Shown: positions 26,251 through 35,536, counted from the first letter of the stretch. The stretch: 53,357 nucleotides of DNA from Gammaproteobacteria bacterium (GCA_020849475.1 JADLGE010000054.1:1-53357), one strand, 5' to 3'. The notes: a model not told the origin generated them from the sequence alone. Program-made: numbers and translations.

Positions 26251-27036
26251 TCAGGTAAAACGCACCGAACATTGCCCGACGCCGCCGATGGTCATGTGCA
26301 TGTTGTCGCCGGGTTTGACCGGCTGCAGTGGCACCAGCGACCCGGACAGGATCACTTCGCCGGCTTTGAGCGTGACGCCACGCGCGCCTAGCGTATTGGC
26401 CAGCCACGCGATGCAATTGACCGGTGAACCCAGGGCCGCGGCGCCCGCGCCGGTGGAAATGATTTCGCCGTTCAAGCTCACGACAATGCCGCAGGTTGAC
26501 AGATCGACCGCCGTCGGCTTGACGGCCTTGTCGCCCAGCACCACCACACCGCAGGAGGCGTTGTCGGCGACCGTGTCCTGGATTTTGATTTTCCAGTCGG
26601 TGATGCGCGAATCGACGATTTCAAAACACGGCATGACGAAATCGGTGGCGCGGATGACATCGGCATTGGTCACGCCCGGCCCGCACAAATCCTTCTTCAG
26701 GATGAAGGCAATCTCACCTTCGGCGCGCGGCGCGATCAGGGTCTGGCTGGCCGGCACTTCCGCGCCGGTCGCGAACATCATGCGGTCGGTGAGATAGCCG
26801 AAGTCCGGCTGGTGCACGTTCAACATGGTCATGACCGCCTTGCTGGTCACGCCAATCTTGGTGCCGACCACCCGTTCACCGGTGGCGAGGCGCCGCTCAA
26901 GGAAACGCCGCGAGATGAGATAGGCATCATCGATGCTGATATCCGGCGCCTGGGTGGTGAGCGGCGCGATGGTGCTGCGCGTGGTCATGGCGTCGAACAG
27001 GGCGTCGCCAAAGGCCGTGATTTGTTTTTGATCCAT
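26251..27036 (-). CDS. dmpE: 2-oxopent-4-enoate (2-hydroxypenta-2,4-dienoate) hydratase
   Basis: 261 residues of the same family as dmpH. Motifs are GTKIGVTSKAVMTMLNVHQPDFGYL, acidic metal-site region LIAPRAEGEIAFIL, and GSPVNCIAWLANTLG. It hydrates 2-hydroxypenta-2,4-dienoate to 4-hydroxy-2-oxovalerate with a divalent metal. It sits between dmpC and dmpF, the place of dmpE in known operons with dmpD missing. About a third of residues are shared with the dmpH product by eye, so they are paralogues. Confidence 0.9.
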   Translation of the reverse strand: MDQKQITAFGDALFDAMTTRSTIAPLTTQAPDISIDDAYLISRRFLERRLATGERVVGTKIGVTSKAVMTMLNVHQPDFGYLTDRMMFATGAEVPASQTLIAPRAEGEIAFILKKDLCGPGVTNADVIRATDFVMPCFEIVDSRITDWKIKIQDTVADNASCGVVVLGDKAVKPTAVDLSTCGIVVSLNGEIISTGAGAAALGSPVNCIAWLANTLGARGVTLKAGEVILSGSLVPLQPVKPGDNMHMTIGGVGQCSVRFT

Positions 27037-27072
27037 GTTTCTATTGTTCCGTGACGATGGCGCGCGTGCGCT

Positions 27073-28536
27073 TCAGAGTTTCAAACAAACGTTACGCAGC
27101 TCGGTGTAGAACTCCAGCGAATGCACGCCGCCTTCACGACCGATGCCGGAATGCTTGGCGCCGCCGAAGGACGTGCGCAGATCGCGCAGGAACCAGCAGT
27201 TCACCCAGGTGATGCCGACGTCGATTTTCTCCGCCACGCGGTGCGCGCGTGCCGCGCCTTGTGTCCACACCGTGGTGCACAGGCCATAGGGCGTGTCGTT
27301 GGCGAGCGCGATCACTTCGTCTTCGTCATCGAAAGGCCGCAGGTGCGCGCAGGGGCCGAAGATTTCTTCGCGGATGATGGGTGAGTCTTCCGGCAGGCCG
27401 GTCCACAGCGTCGGTTCAATCCAGTAACCATTGGCATACTCGTCCGGCATGGCGGGCACGCCACCACCGCTCACGACGTTCGCGCCCAGCGCCTTGGCGC
27501 GTTGGTAATAGCCCAACACCTTGTCGCGCTGCTGACGGCTCACCATCGGACCTATACCGGTGGCGGCATCGGCCGGCAGGCCAGGCTTCAAGGCCTTGGC
27601 GCGCACGGCGAGAGCTTCGACGAAGCGATCAAACAATGATCGCTGCACATAGACGCGCTCGGTGCCTAGGCACACCTGGCCGCAGTTGGCGAAGGTCGAG
27701 CGCGCGATGCCGTCACCCGCGGCTTCGAAGTCGGCATCGGCGAACACCACGCCGGCATTCTTGCCACCGAGTTCGAAGGACACATCGCGCACGCCGACCG
27801 CCGCGTTCTTCATGATGGCGGTGCCGGTGATGGTCTCACCGGTGAAGGTGATGGCGTCGATCATGGGATGGCGAGTGAGGAATTCACCGGTGGAGTCTCC
27901 ACCGAAACCGTTCACCACGTTGTACACACCGGGCGGCACACCGACTTCGTTCATCACTTCGCCGAGCAGGGTCGCGGTATAGGGCGTTTCTTCGGAGGGT
28001 TTGACCACCACGGTGTTGCCGCAGGCCAGCGCCGGGCCGACCTTCCAGGTCATGAGCAACAGCGGCAGATTCCACGGACAGATGACCGCAATCACGCCCT
28101 TGGGCACGCGCACGCCGTAGTTGAGTGCGCCGGCGCCGTCCGGCGTTTCCATGCGGAAGCACTCGGTCGGCACGTTGCGGATGATGTCGGCGAACACTTT
28201 GAAATTGGCCGCGCCGCGCGGGATGTCGATGTGCCGCGCCAGCGACCACGGCTTGCCGGTGTCGAGACATTCAGCGGCCAGGAATTCGTCGAATCGCTCG
28301 TTGATGCGATCAGCGACTTTGAACAACAGCTCGCTGCGCTCGGCGATGCTCATGCGCCCCCACGGCCCTTGCATGGCCGCGCGCGCGGCGCGCACCGCGC
28401 GGTCGACGGCGGCTTCGTCGGCTTCGTGCACGCGGGCGTGGACGCGGCCGGTGGTCGGGTCAAAATCGTCGAACTGCGAAGCGCTGCTGACGAATTCGCC
28501 ATTGATGAAATTCTTCAATTTCGTTTGCTTGGACAT
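27073..28536 (-). CDS. dmpC: 2-hydroxymuconic semialdehyde dehydrogenase
   Basis: 487 residues, an aldehyde dehydrogenase. Catalytic Cys is in NCGQVCLG, catalytic Glu in FELGGKNAG, and the NAD-binding region has FTGETITGTAI and CPWNLPLL. It oxidises the ring-cleavage product 2-hydroxymuconic semialdehyde to 2-hydroxymuconate. It follows dmpB with a gap of one base. Because dmpD (the hydrolase) is absent from the operon, this is the only visible exit from the semialdehyde. Confidence 0.93.
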   Translation of the reverse strand: MSKQTKLKNFINGEFVSSASQFDDFDPTTGRVHARVHEADEAAVDRAVRAARAAMQGPWGRMSIAERSELLFKVADRINERFDEFLAAECLDTGKPWSLARHIDIPRGAANFKVFADIIRNVPTECFRMETPDGAGALNYGVRVPKGVIAVICPWNLPLLLMTWKVGPALACGNTVVVKPSEETPYTATLLGEVMNEVGVPPGVYNVVNGFGGDSTGEFLTRHPMIDAITFTGETITGTAIMKNAAVGVRDVSFELGGKNAGVVFADADFEAAGDGIARSTFANCGQVCLGTERVYVQRSLFDRFVEALAVRAKALKPGLPADAATGIGPMVSRQQRDKVLGYYQRAKALGANVVSGGGVPAMPDEYANGYWIEPTLWTGLPEDSPIIREEIFGPCAHLRPFDDEDEVIALANDTPYGLCTTVWTQGAARAHRVAEKIDVGITWVNCWFLRDLRTSFGGAKHSGIGREGGVHSLEFYTELRNVCLKL

Positions 28537-28537
28537 T

Positions 28538-29461
28538 TCAGGTCACCACACCCAGAAAATTCTCGTTGAGTTTGCGGTCGTGATAGAAAATCGCGCGACC
28601 GAGCTGTTCGGTCTCCCAGGTGATAGGTTCGCGATCGGGATACCAGGTGTAATCACCGCAGAACACTTCATTGCGATTGCCCGACGGGTCGAAGAAATAA
28701 ATCGTGCGCCCGCGCGTGATGCCATGGCGGGTCGGGCCGATGTCTATCGGAATGTCGTGCATGCTCATGAGGTCGGCGGCGTTCAGCACTTCTTCCCAGG
28801 TGTTCAACAGGAAGGACGCGTGATGCAGCTTACCGGGCTCGGCATGTTCGATGAAGGCGATGTCGTGGGCCTTGTTGGAGCAGGTGAAGAAGGCGCCGAT
28901 CATCTGCGCATCGGGTGTCACCACGCGCTCGGAAAGACTGAAGCCCAGCACGTTCACGAATAGATCGGCCGTGTCGGCGAGATTCGGCCCGTACAGGAGG
29001 CAATGGTCGAAGCGGCACACCTTCATGCCCTTCAGACCTTCGGGCCAGGGATGGGGATTTTGATTGCCGGTCAGCGTGCCGACGTAATCCTTCTCGGCGT
29101 AGAGTTCGAGCGTGTGGCCGGTGGGGATCTGAAAGCGCACACGGTGGCCACAGCCTTTGAGTTCGCCGGCCGGAATGCGCTCAACCGCGCAGCCATGTTC
29201 GCGCAGCGCGAGTTCCAGTCGGTCGAGATCCTGATTCGACAGCACTTTGAAGCCGAGATAGTCGAGCCCTGGCGAGTCAGCTTCACGCAGCACGATCGAA
29301 AACGCGTCGTGTTCGTCCCAGCCCTTGAGATACACCCGGCCCTCGGCGTCCTCGCCGGTCTTGAGCATGCCGAGGCGCTCGATGTAATGGGTGAGCGCCG
29401 GGCCCATCTCCATGACCCGAATGGCGCAATGGCCGGGCCGCAATACTCCGGTAAATGACAT
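28538..29461 (-). CDS. dmpB: Catechol 2,3-dioxygenase
   Basis: 307 residues, the exact size of XylE/DmpB. Fe(II) ligands are His in [10 protein letters not shown], His in [10 protein letters not shown] and Glu in [10 protein letters not shown]. Acid/base residues His (TRHGITRG) and Tyr (TIYFFDP) are also in place. It cleaves catechol next to the hydroxyls to give 2-hydroxymuconic semialdehyde. The gap of 143 bases after dmpQ is the largest within the operon and may hold a second promoter or processing site. I see no clear hexamers there. Confidence 0.95.
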   Translation of the reverse strand: MSFTGVLRPGHCAIRVMEMGPALTHYIERLGMLKTGEDAEGRVYLKGWDEHDAFSIVLREADSPGLDYLGFKVLSNQDLDRLELALREHGCAVERIPAGELKGCGHRVRFQIPTGHTLELYAEKDYVGTLTGNQNPHPWPEGLKGMKVCRFDHCLLYGPNLADTADLFVNVLGFSLSERVVTPDAQMIGAFFTCSNKAHDIAFIEHAEPGKLHHASFLLNTWEEVLNAADLMSMHDIPIDIGPTRHGITRGRTIYFFDPSGNRNEVFCGDYTWYPDREPITWETEQLGRAIFYHDRKLNENFLGVVT

Positions 29462-29604
29462 GGCACGCGTCTCCCCTGTTGCTCGCAGCCCGGCTTGCGG
29501 GGCGCGTTATGACGGGCAAGGATAATCAAATCGCTGCTGCCCAACTAGCCGAAAATCGCGGGTCGGCTCCTACCCGGAAGAAGCGCTTTTTCACAGCGCC
29601 GCTG

Positions 29605-29913
29605 TTAGTCACAGTCACGACGAAAAAGGCCCAGGACGCGCAGCGTGAGGTCGCCCTCGGGGATGAGTTTACAGGCCAGGCAGATGCCGGCCGCGAGATC
29701 CGCCTCACTCACCTGGGCGCGGCTCATTTTCTGGGTGCGATAGCCCGCCCCTGCCACCACCTGCACGCGACAGATACCGCAGCCACCACCGCGACAGCCG
29801 ACGGGGATGCCGCGGCGGCCGAGTTTTTCCATCGCCGCCAGCACGTTCTGATCTTGCTTGCACGGAAAACACGCGCCGCTGTCGGCCAGCGTGATGTTGA
29901 ATTCGCCGCTCAA
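29605..29913 (-). CDS. dmpQ: Plant-type [2Fe-2S] ferredoxin that reactivates catechol 2,3-dioxygenase
   Basis: 102 residues. The cluster Cys residues are in GCRGGGCGIC and CLACKL, as in XylT/DmpQ. These ferredoxins reduce the active-site iron of the dioxygenase after oxidation by substituted catechols. An extra CFPC pair stands near residue 15. It lies between dmpP (9-base gap) and dmpB, its standard place. Confidence 0.92.
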   Translation of the reverse strand: MSGEFNITLADSGACFPCKQDQNVLAAMEKLGRRGIPVGCRGGGCGICRVQVVAGAGYRTQKMSRAQVSEADLAAGICLACKLIPEGDLTLRVLGLFRRDCD

Positions 29914-29922
29914 GCGCGCGCC

Positions 29923-30987
29923 CTAGAATTTCTTGAACAGCGCACTGCGGCGCGCAGGGCTCGCGGCGTCGGCGGCGGTGAAGAAATGCTCCATGAAGAT
30001 GTGCTCTTCAAACAGGCGGCCGCGCATGAGACTGGTGAGACAGGCGTCAATCATGGCCGGTGGTCCGCACAGATAGGCTTTCAGGCCAGCGAAGCGGCCA
30101 TCAAACAGGCGCTCGGCGACTTCATGCACATGGCCGCGCTCACCTTGCCAAGCGTCGTCGTGCGCGGCGTCGGACAGGCACGGCACGTAGCGGAACTGCG
30201 GGTGCTCGGCGGCCAAGGCTTCGAACAAAGCGTCGTCGTAGAGCTCGGCGCGATTGCGCACGCCGTGAATGAGCGTGATGGCGCGTGGGTCAGCGCTTTC
30301 CAGGAGATCGAGCAGCATTGACTTCGGACTCGACAGCCCCGAACCACCGGCCAGCAGCAGCACTGGCTCCGGCGCTGACTTGCGGACGAAAAATCGCCCC
30401 AGTGGCGCGGTGAACCGCAGTTCATCACCCGGCTCGAGTCGCTCGTGCACATAGGCCGTGCCAGCGCCGCCTTCGACTTTGCGCACATGCAGTTCAATCT
30501 CGCGACGCGAACTCGGCGCGCTGGCGATGGAAAACGCGCGCGGCCCATCGAGGCCGGGAATGACGAGATTGAGATACTGGCCGGCCTGGAAGTGGAGTTC
30601 AGCGTCGTCGAGCGTCAGAAAAACCGCCTTGATGGTCGGCGTGCGGTCTTCGATGCGCGACACCTGCGCACGATAGTCAGCTACCGGCAGGCGCTCGGCA
30701 TCGGGCTCTTCATCGACATCCGCCTCGATGGTGACGTCCGACAGCAAGGTCGCGCAGCAGGCGAGCGTGCGGCCTTCGTCGCGCTCGACATCCATGAGCG
30801 CGAAGGACGAGGCCTGGCCGTGCGCCACTTCGCCCCCCAGCACTGTCACCTTGCAGGTGCCGCACAGGCCGTGATTGCAGGCATAGGGCAGGTAGATACC
30901 GGCGCGCAGCGCACCGTCGAGCATGCTCTGGCCGTCCTCGAGTTCGAGGGTTTCGCCCAGCGGTTCTATGGTCAGCCGGAAAGTCAC
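29923..30987 (-). CDS. dmpP: Phenol hydroxylase reductase component
   Basis: 354 residues. The N-terminal ferredoxin domain has CNHGLCGTC and ACCATLLSD (four cluster Cys). The FAD domain has RAFSIASAPS, and the NADH domain has LLAGGSGLSSPKSML and YLCGPPAMIDACL. It passes electrons from NADH to the diiron oxygenase. It follows dmpO by 15 bases. Confidence 0.94.
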   Translation of the reverse strand: MTFRLTIEPLGETLELEDGQSMLDGALRAGIYLPYACNHGLCGTCKVTVLGGEVAHGQASSFALMDVERDEGRTLACCATLLSDVTIEADVDEEPDAERLPVADYRAQVSRIEDRTPTIKAVFLTLDDAELHFQAGQYLNLVIPGLDGPRAFSIASAPSSRREIELHVRKVEGGAGTAYVHERLEPGDELRFTAPLGRFFVRKSAPEPVLLLAGGSGLSSPKSMLLDLLESADPRAITLIHGVRNRAELYDDALFEALAAEHPQFRYVPCLSDAAHDDAWQGERGHVHEVAERLFDGRFAGLKAYLCGPPAMIDACLTSLMRGRLFEEHIFMEHFFTAADAASPARRSALFKKF

Positions 30988-31002
30988 CGTGGCCGACGGC
31001 GT

Positions 31003-31365
31003 TCAGTAGCCAATGCCATCGACACCATCGAGACCCGGCGCATGAAACTCGATGTAGCTCATGTGACCAACGCCGTTGTCGGCAATGGATTTGTCGAAGT
31101 CGGGCTGCCACGGCGCCTTGTCGAGCTTCCACTGGCAGCGTGTGAAGTCGAGCGCCGCGCAGTCGGGATGGGCGGCGTAGTCGGGCTTCAACATCTGTTC
31201 GAGAAAGTCCCCCAAGCGCATTGCGGTCGGCACGCGATAGGCCGACGGGCAGGCGAACATCAAATGCTTTTCCCAGCGCAGGTAGATGTTGATGTCGCCG
31301 CCATACTGTTCGACGCGGTTCTCAGAAAGGTATTCATAGCGCTCGCCCAGGTGCCGGGTGCTCAT
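31003..31365 (-). CDS. dmpO: Phenol hydroxylase P4 subunit (gamma)
   Basis: 120 residues from ATG 31365, which is preceded by GAGGAGG. Recognised from LGERYEYLSENRVEQYGGD and the C-terminal FHAPGLDGVDGIGY. It is the small structural subunit of the hydroxylase dimer and binds zinc in the CF600 enzyme. It is located 10 bases after dmpN. Confidence 0.92.
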   Translation of the reverse strand: MSTRHLGERYEYLSENRVEQYGGDINIYLRWEKHLMFACPSAYRVPTAMRLGDFLEQMLKPDYAAHPDCAALDFTRCQWKLDKAPWQPDFDKSIADNGVGHMSYIEFHAPGLDGVDGIGY

Positions 31366-31375
31366 CGCTGCCTCC

Positions 31376-32899
31376 TCACGCCGCGTTGGCGGGCTTGGTC
31401 TTGTGCGCCTCTTGCCAGGCGTCCCAGTTTTTCTGATCGGGCGAGCCGCGGTATTCGCCGGTGTCGACATCGCGTTCGAGATGCAGCCACGCGGCGTATT
31501 CGAAGATGTCGCGCGCACCGCCCGCTTCGCCGCGATAGATCTGCTGTGGCGGGATCAAGGCCTGCACGTATTTCATCGGCTCGTGATTGAAGATGTCGGC
31601 ACAGCCGTCGGAGCAGCAATGGTGGCGGGTAGCAGCCGCCTCGACGATGCGCACACATTGCGTCAGCGGGTCGTCGGGCTCGGTGTAGAAAATCGGGATC
31701 TGACAGACCTGGCACACCATCGGCAGGCGATTGTTGTAATAGCGCTCGCCGCGCTGCTCAGCCGCACGCAGGAACAGCAGGCGCGGCTTGTAGAGGGTGT
31801 CGAAAGTGGCGCCGTATTTCTCGCTCAGCCAGGCGATTTCTTCGTCGTCCGGCACCCAGGTGTGCAGGCTCAAGGCATTGCCGTACTGGTAAAGCACCGT
31901 CCACATTTCGTGGGTCAGGCGTTGCTTTTCCTTGGCCGCCACTTCGTGGTGTTTCGGCAGGCGGATGCCATAGCGGCCAAGATCATGGAACAGCGCCGTG
32001 CCGTTCTCTTCCCAGTAGATGCCCCAGGCCTCGGCCCACGACATCACCTTCTTCGGCAGCATGTAATCCATCATGGTGCCGACCAGCCCCAGCAGGCGAT
32101 AACCGCGCCAGAACCATTTATCCAGCCAGCCCTGCACGATGGGTACGTTGTCCTCGTGCTGCTGCAGCATGAACTTCACCACTTCGAGCCCCAGGGTCAT
32201 GTGGCGTGACTCATCGGACTGCGCGGAAAATCCAAACGTGGTGGTGGCCATGTCGCCGTTATAGGCGGCGCCCGACACGAAGGGCATGAACAACAGATTG
32301 GTCAGCACGTATTCGAAGGCAAAGGAGATCGAGGTGACAAATTCGAACGGCCCGGCCGTCATCGCATCCTCGAAGAAGCTCTTGGGGATGGACAGATACC
32401 AGGCGCGGTCGCGCATGTGCGCGAAGCCATGAAAGCCGTTGAAGAATTTGTTGTAGTGACTGAAGGCGTGCAACTGGGTCTGGGCATGACGCAGTTCGTC
32501 GATGGACTGCATCTGGCAGGCGATGCGCGCGCCGGCGCCGCGAAATGCGCGACCGGCGTGGGCGAAACCGCGATGGGCGGCGTATTCCAGCGGCGTGATG
32601 CCCTGCAGCCATAATTTCACCGCCGACAGGTAACGCGCGTCGGAGATGTTCAGCTGGCCGTTGTTCTGTTGAAACGCATCGAGGATGGCGTAGAGCTTGC
32701 GCTCTTTTTCCGACTGGTATTTCCAGTAGGCATCCATGGTCAGACGGAACGGGTCGGCCCATCCATCCCAGTCCTTGATCTTGATGCCTTCGTAGCTGTC
32801 GTAAGGGAACACTGCGTCCATCGGCTGATAGGTCGTTTCCCAATCGAGCCCGCGCGTCAGCAATGCGTAGCGTTCTTTGAGTCCGAGCTTCTTGGCCAT
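31376..32899 (-). CDS. dmpN: Phenol hydroxylase P3, diiron oxygenase large subunit
   Basis: 507 residues, normal for the alpha subunit. The two EXXH diiron motifs are IDELRHAQ and SDESRHMTLG, with the bridging Glu residues between them. The C-terminal zinc-like knot has VCQVCQIP and HHCCSDGC. It hydroxylates phenol to catechol. The 43-base gap after dmpM is a typical spacing. Confidence 0.95.
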   Translation of the reverse strand: MAKKLGLKERYALLTRGLDWETTYQPMDAVFPYDSYEGIKIKDWDGWADPFRLTMDAYWKYQSEKERKLYAILDAFQQNNGQLNISDARYLSAVKLWLQGITPLEYAAHRGFAHAGRAFRGAGARIACQMQSIDELRHAQTQLHAFSHYNKFFNGFHGFAHMRDRAWYLSIPKSFFEDAMTAGPFEFVTSISFAFEYVLTNLLFMPFVSGAAYNGDMATTTFGFSAQSDESRHMTLGLEVVKFMLQQHEDNVPIVQGWLDKWFWRGYRLLGLVGTMMDYMLPKKVMSWAEAWGIYWEENGTALFHDLGRYGIRLPKHHEVAAKEKQRLTHEMWTVLYQYGNALSLHTWVPDDEEIAWLSEKYGATFDTLYKPRLLFLRAAEQRGERYYNNRLPMVCQVCQIPIFYTEPDDPLTQCVRIVEAAATRHHCCSDGCADIFNHEPMKYVQALIPPQQIYRGEAGGARDIFEYAAWLHLERDVDTGEYRGSPDQKNWDAWQEAHKTKPANAA

Positions 32900-32942
32900 G
32901 CTGTTCTCCCCTGCCCGTATTGCTTGCGCGCGTGTTGGCCGC

Positions 32943-33215
32943 TCAGGTGCGCCAGTACAGCACGAACTCGTCGTCGTCCTCGTCGATGTTGCCGCCGAGC
33001 GAGATGAGATTGATGTGAAGCTCCTGCAGATCGAAGTCGCGCCCCAGCGCCGCTTCGACTGACTCGCGCCTGATGACGAGGCGCGACGGGCAGTCGATCT
33101 TGACCATGCCCGGCGATTCGTTCAGCACCGCCGCCGGATTATCGGCGAGGATGGCGGTGATGATGGGCTGCGCCTCGGCGTTGTTCTGCAGCGAGATGAA
33201 AACTTTGTCGGCCAT
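32943..33215 (-). CDS. dmpM: Phenol hydroxylase P2 regulatory (effector) protein
   Basis: 90 residues. It belongs to the MmoB/DmpM family, recognised by KVFISLQNNAEAQPIITAIL and the C-terminal ISLGGNIDEDDDEFVLYW. It has no cofactor and binds the oxygenase to tune turnover. The start is 3 bases after the dmpL stop. Confidence 0.94.
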   Translation of the reverse strand: MADKVFISLQNNAEAQPIITAILADNPAAVLNESPGMVKIDCPSRLVIRRESVEAALGRDFDLQELHINLISLGGNIDEDDDEFVLYWRT

Positions 33216-33218
33216 GAT

Positions 33219-34223
33219 TCAACCCGTGATGGTGAGACCGAGACGCGCGACGCGCGCGCGCAAAGCGGCCGAGAGTTCCGCGAGCAGCGTGGCGCCTTCG
33301 CCGTCGAAGGCGTAGTCCGCAAGCGGCGTCAGCGCGGCGCCTGCCTCAGCCAGCCAGTGCGTCGTCCAGCCCTCCAGCAGCGCGCGATTGGCGGGCGATT
33401 CGGCGGCGGCGGTCTTGATCACCGCATCCACCCAGCGACTCGACTCGGCGTACCAGTCGACCATGAACTCCGACAGCATGGAAAACACCGCGCCACCGTG
33501 CTGGATGAGCCGCGCGTCGAAACGCTCGAACACCAGCGGATGGACCAGGCCGTCGATGACGAGATTCTGCGCGACGAACAACTCGAACCAGTCGCGCGTC
33601 ACCATCGAGTTTTCGACCAGACGGCGCATGGGCTGCCACATCACATCGCTCATCCACGCCGCCTTGGCGGCATCGAGCAGGGCCGGTTCATTGTCACCGA
33701 GCATGAGGCCGGCGCGGCTCAGATACTGCGCGACGCCGAGCTCGTCCATCATGTGCATGCCGGCGGCCGACGCCACCGGCGCGCCATGGCCATAGGCGCA
33801 GATATAGGAATTATTGGTGTTGGCGGCCCACGCCACGTGCCGCATGGGCAGTACGAAACGCGTGATCCTGTCGCGCCACTGCGCATCGAGCGCCGTCAAC
33901 AGACCGCGCTTCTCGACGAATTCGAAATTCTTTTCCTGGGAATCCTGTTGCCGACCACGCTGGATGGTCCAGGTGCCGTAGTAATACTGGCGCGGGTCGA
34001 CCAGGTCATCGAAGTCCTTCATCACGATGGCCGTGCGCCGCGGGTCGTACAGCGTGTGCGACTGATCCCAGGTCGGCCGATAGTGAAAATTCAGCGTCGG
34101 CTGCAGGCCCCACACCGCTTCCTGGTAACGGGTGGCGGGCTTGTCACCGCCGAGCTTGTCGGCGATGTGATCGAACGTGCGGCGCAGCGGTTCGATGTGG
34201 GTGGTCTTGAGATCGATCGACAC
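33219..34223 (-). CDS. dmpL: Phenol hydroxylase P1 subunit (beta)
   Basis: 334 residues. The GTG at 34223 is taken as start: GAGGA is 8 bases before it and the family begins VSIDLKTTHIEPLRRTF. An upstream ATG would run 50 bases into dmpK. The fold is that of the helical beta subunit of the hydroxylase and has no iron ligands. Gap of 4 bases from dmpK. Confidence 0.93.
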   Translation of the reverse strand: MSIDLKTTHIEPLRRTFDHIADKLGGDKPATRYQEAVWGLQPTLNFHYRPTWDQSHTLYDPRRTAIVMKDFDDLVDPRQYYYGTWTIQRGRQQDSQEKNFEFVEKRGLLTALDAQWRDRITRFVLPMRHVAWAANTNNSYICAYGHGAPVASAAGMHMMDELGVAQYLSRAGLMLGDNEPALLDAAKAAWMSDVMWQPMRRLVENSMVTRDWFELFVAQNLVIDGLVHPLVFERFDARLIQHGGAVFSMLSEFMVDWYAESSRWVDAVIKTAAAESPANRALLEGWTTHWLAEAGAALTPLADYAFDGEGATLLAELSAALRARVARLGLTITG

Positions 34224-34227
34224 GGCT

Positions 34228-34485
34228 TCAATCCTCGTGGTCGGCGCCGCCGTGCCAACGCTGGCGGGCGGCATCGACCGCCCGCGCCTGGTCCGACGTC
34301 AGATGCAACGCTTGATGGCGCGCGCAGAACTCCGCGAACGCCGCCGGCGGCAGCGTCATTTCGAGATAGAGCGAGGGGTCGCCGATGGAATACTGGAACT
34401 CGGTGTAGCCGCGATGATTGGCGCGCGTCACGCGCACGTAGTGACGCGGTGCAGGGTCACGCGGCAGTTGCGTCACGTCGCCCAT
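34228..34485 (-). CDS. dmpK: Phenol hydroxylase assembly protein (P0)
   Basis: 85 residues, the first of the dmp series. It is recognised from HYVRVTRANHRGYTEFQYSIGDPSLYLEM-like content and position; DmpK helps load iron into the apo-oxygenase. Only 40 bases separate it from the upstream DUF2780 gene on the same strand, so the operon promoter is either very short or lies before 35409. No sigma-54 site or dmpR-type activator gene was found beside it. Confidence 0.9.
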   Translation of the reverse strand: MGDVTQLPRDPAPRHYVRVTRANHRGYTEFQYSIGDPSLYLEMTLPPAAFAEFCARHQALHLTSDQARAVDAARQRWHGGADHED

Positions 34486-34524
34486 GGCAGTCGCGTTCCT
34501 GGTCCCAGGCCCGGCGCGGGCGCG

Positions 34525-35409
34525 CTACAGGCCCAGCGCCTGTGTCAGCAATTTCGACGAAGACTTGCCGCCCACCGACTTCACGTAGCCGATCACGATG
34601 GGCAGGAATTGTGCGACCGAGGTCTGATTGAGACCGAGCTGGGAGAAGGCCGGAGCGAGCGCCTGCGCGGCCTGCAGCTTGTCACCCAGGGCCGTGCCCG
34701 CCAGCAAGGCGCCGGCCGCACCGCCGGTGGAAACGCCACCGGCATTGCCTGCCAGTGCGCCGGCTGCAACGCCGGCGAGTCCCCCTTGCGCACCGGGCGC
34801 CGCAGCGGCCGCCACGCCGGCCAATCCGCCCGGCGCGGCCGGTACGGCGCCGCCCACCGTGGCCGCCAGTTTGTTGCGCGCCGCGCCTTTCAAGGCATCG
34901 GCCGGCGAGACCGGCTGTCCGAGCGCGGCAGCGGCGAGCGCGCCGCTGGCCGAACCACCGCCCGCCGCGGCCGCCAGACCACTTGCGGGCGAGCCACCGG
35001 CGGCGGCGGCCGCCAGATTGCCGGCCGTTGAACGACCGCCAGCAGCAGCGGCGAGCGCGCCGACCGAGGCGCCGCCGCCGGCCACACCCGCCACGGTCGC
35101 GCCTTGTGCAAGACCGGCGCCCGGCAGCGCCGCGCCCGCCGTCTGCTCACCCGGCAGGAAAGCTGGCGCCGCGCCGAGGTAGGCGCTCATGCCCGGCACC
35201 ACGGCGTTCAGTTTCTGAAAATTTTCCGGCGTCATCTGTGCGCGGGCGAGTTTGAAAATCGATCCCGCGCCACCGTCGGCCTGCGGCTGCGTGACGGCGA
35301 GTTTGGCCATGAGGATATCGGTCAATGCCCCGGCCTGCGCGGCGAACGGCAAAGCCGCGCAACTCACGAGCGCGGCGAACGCATATCGACGAATGGAACG
35401 ATGCAACAT
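34525..35409 (-). CDS. DUF2780 secreted protein with long Ala/Gly-rich insert
   Basis: 294 residues from ATG 35409 (AAGGAG upstream). It has a signal peptide ending PFAAQAGA. Residues 20-90 (KLNAVVPGMSAYLGAAP) and the last 45 (SVAQFLPIVIGYVKSVGG) match the two ends of the DUF2780 (VcgC/VcgE) family. Between them lies about 140 residues of Ala/Gly repeats of the type GLAGVAAxAAPG and AAAAGGxSxAGxL, with no charged residues for long stretches. Usual DUF2780 proteins lack so long an insert. Function unknown. It precedes dmpK by 40 bases, but a link to phenol breakdown is not shown. Confidence 0.78.
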   Translation of the reverse strand: MLHRSIRRYAFAALVSCAALPFAAQAGALTDILMAKLAVTQPQADGGAGSIFKLARAQMTPENFQKLNAVVPGMSAYLGAAPAFLPGEQTAGAALPGAGLAQGATVAGVAGGGASVGALAAAAGGRSTAGNLAAAAAGGSPASGLAAAAGGGSASGALAAAALGQPVSPADALKGAARNKLAATVGGAVPAAPGGLAGVAAAAAPGAQGGLAGVAAGALAGNAGGVSTGGAAGALLAGTALGDKLQAAQALAPAFSQLGLNQTSVAQFLPIVIGYVKSVGGKSSSKLLTQALGL

Positions 35410-35536
35410 GACGAACTCCTTCTCAGTGGCGGTGATCGGCGATGATGGCCCATCCCTCAGCGGGAAGATAGCCACTACAACCCTCGCGCGTCATCGGCCC
35501 GCCGACGACGCAGCGCAACGTGGAGCACGCGCCGTC

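Noticed and set aside
29462..29604. Hidden gene between dmpQ and dmpB
   Set aside because: No frame with coding character; only a small hairpin (GCGCT/AGCGC) is seen.
35510..35530. Sigma-54-like promoter on the - strand before DUF2780/dmpK
   Set aside because: Only the -12 half fits; the -24 GG at the required 10-base spacing is absent.
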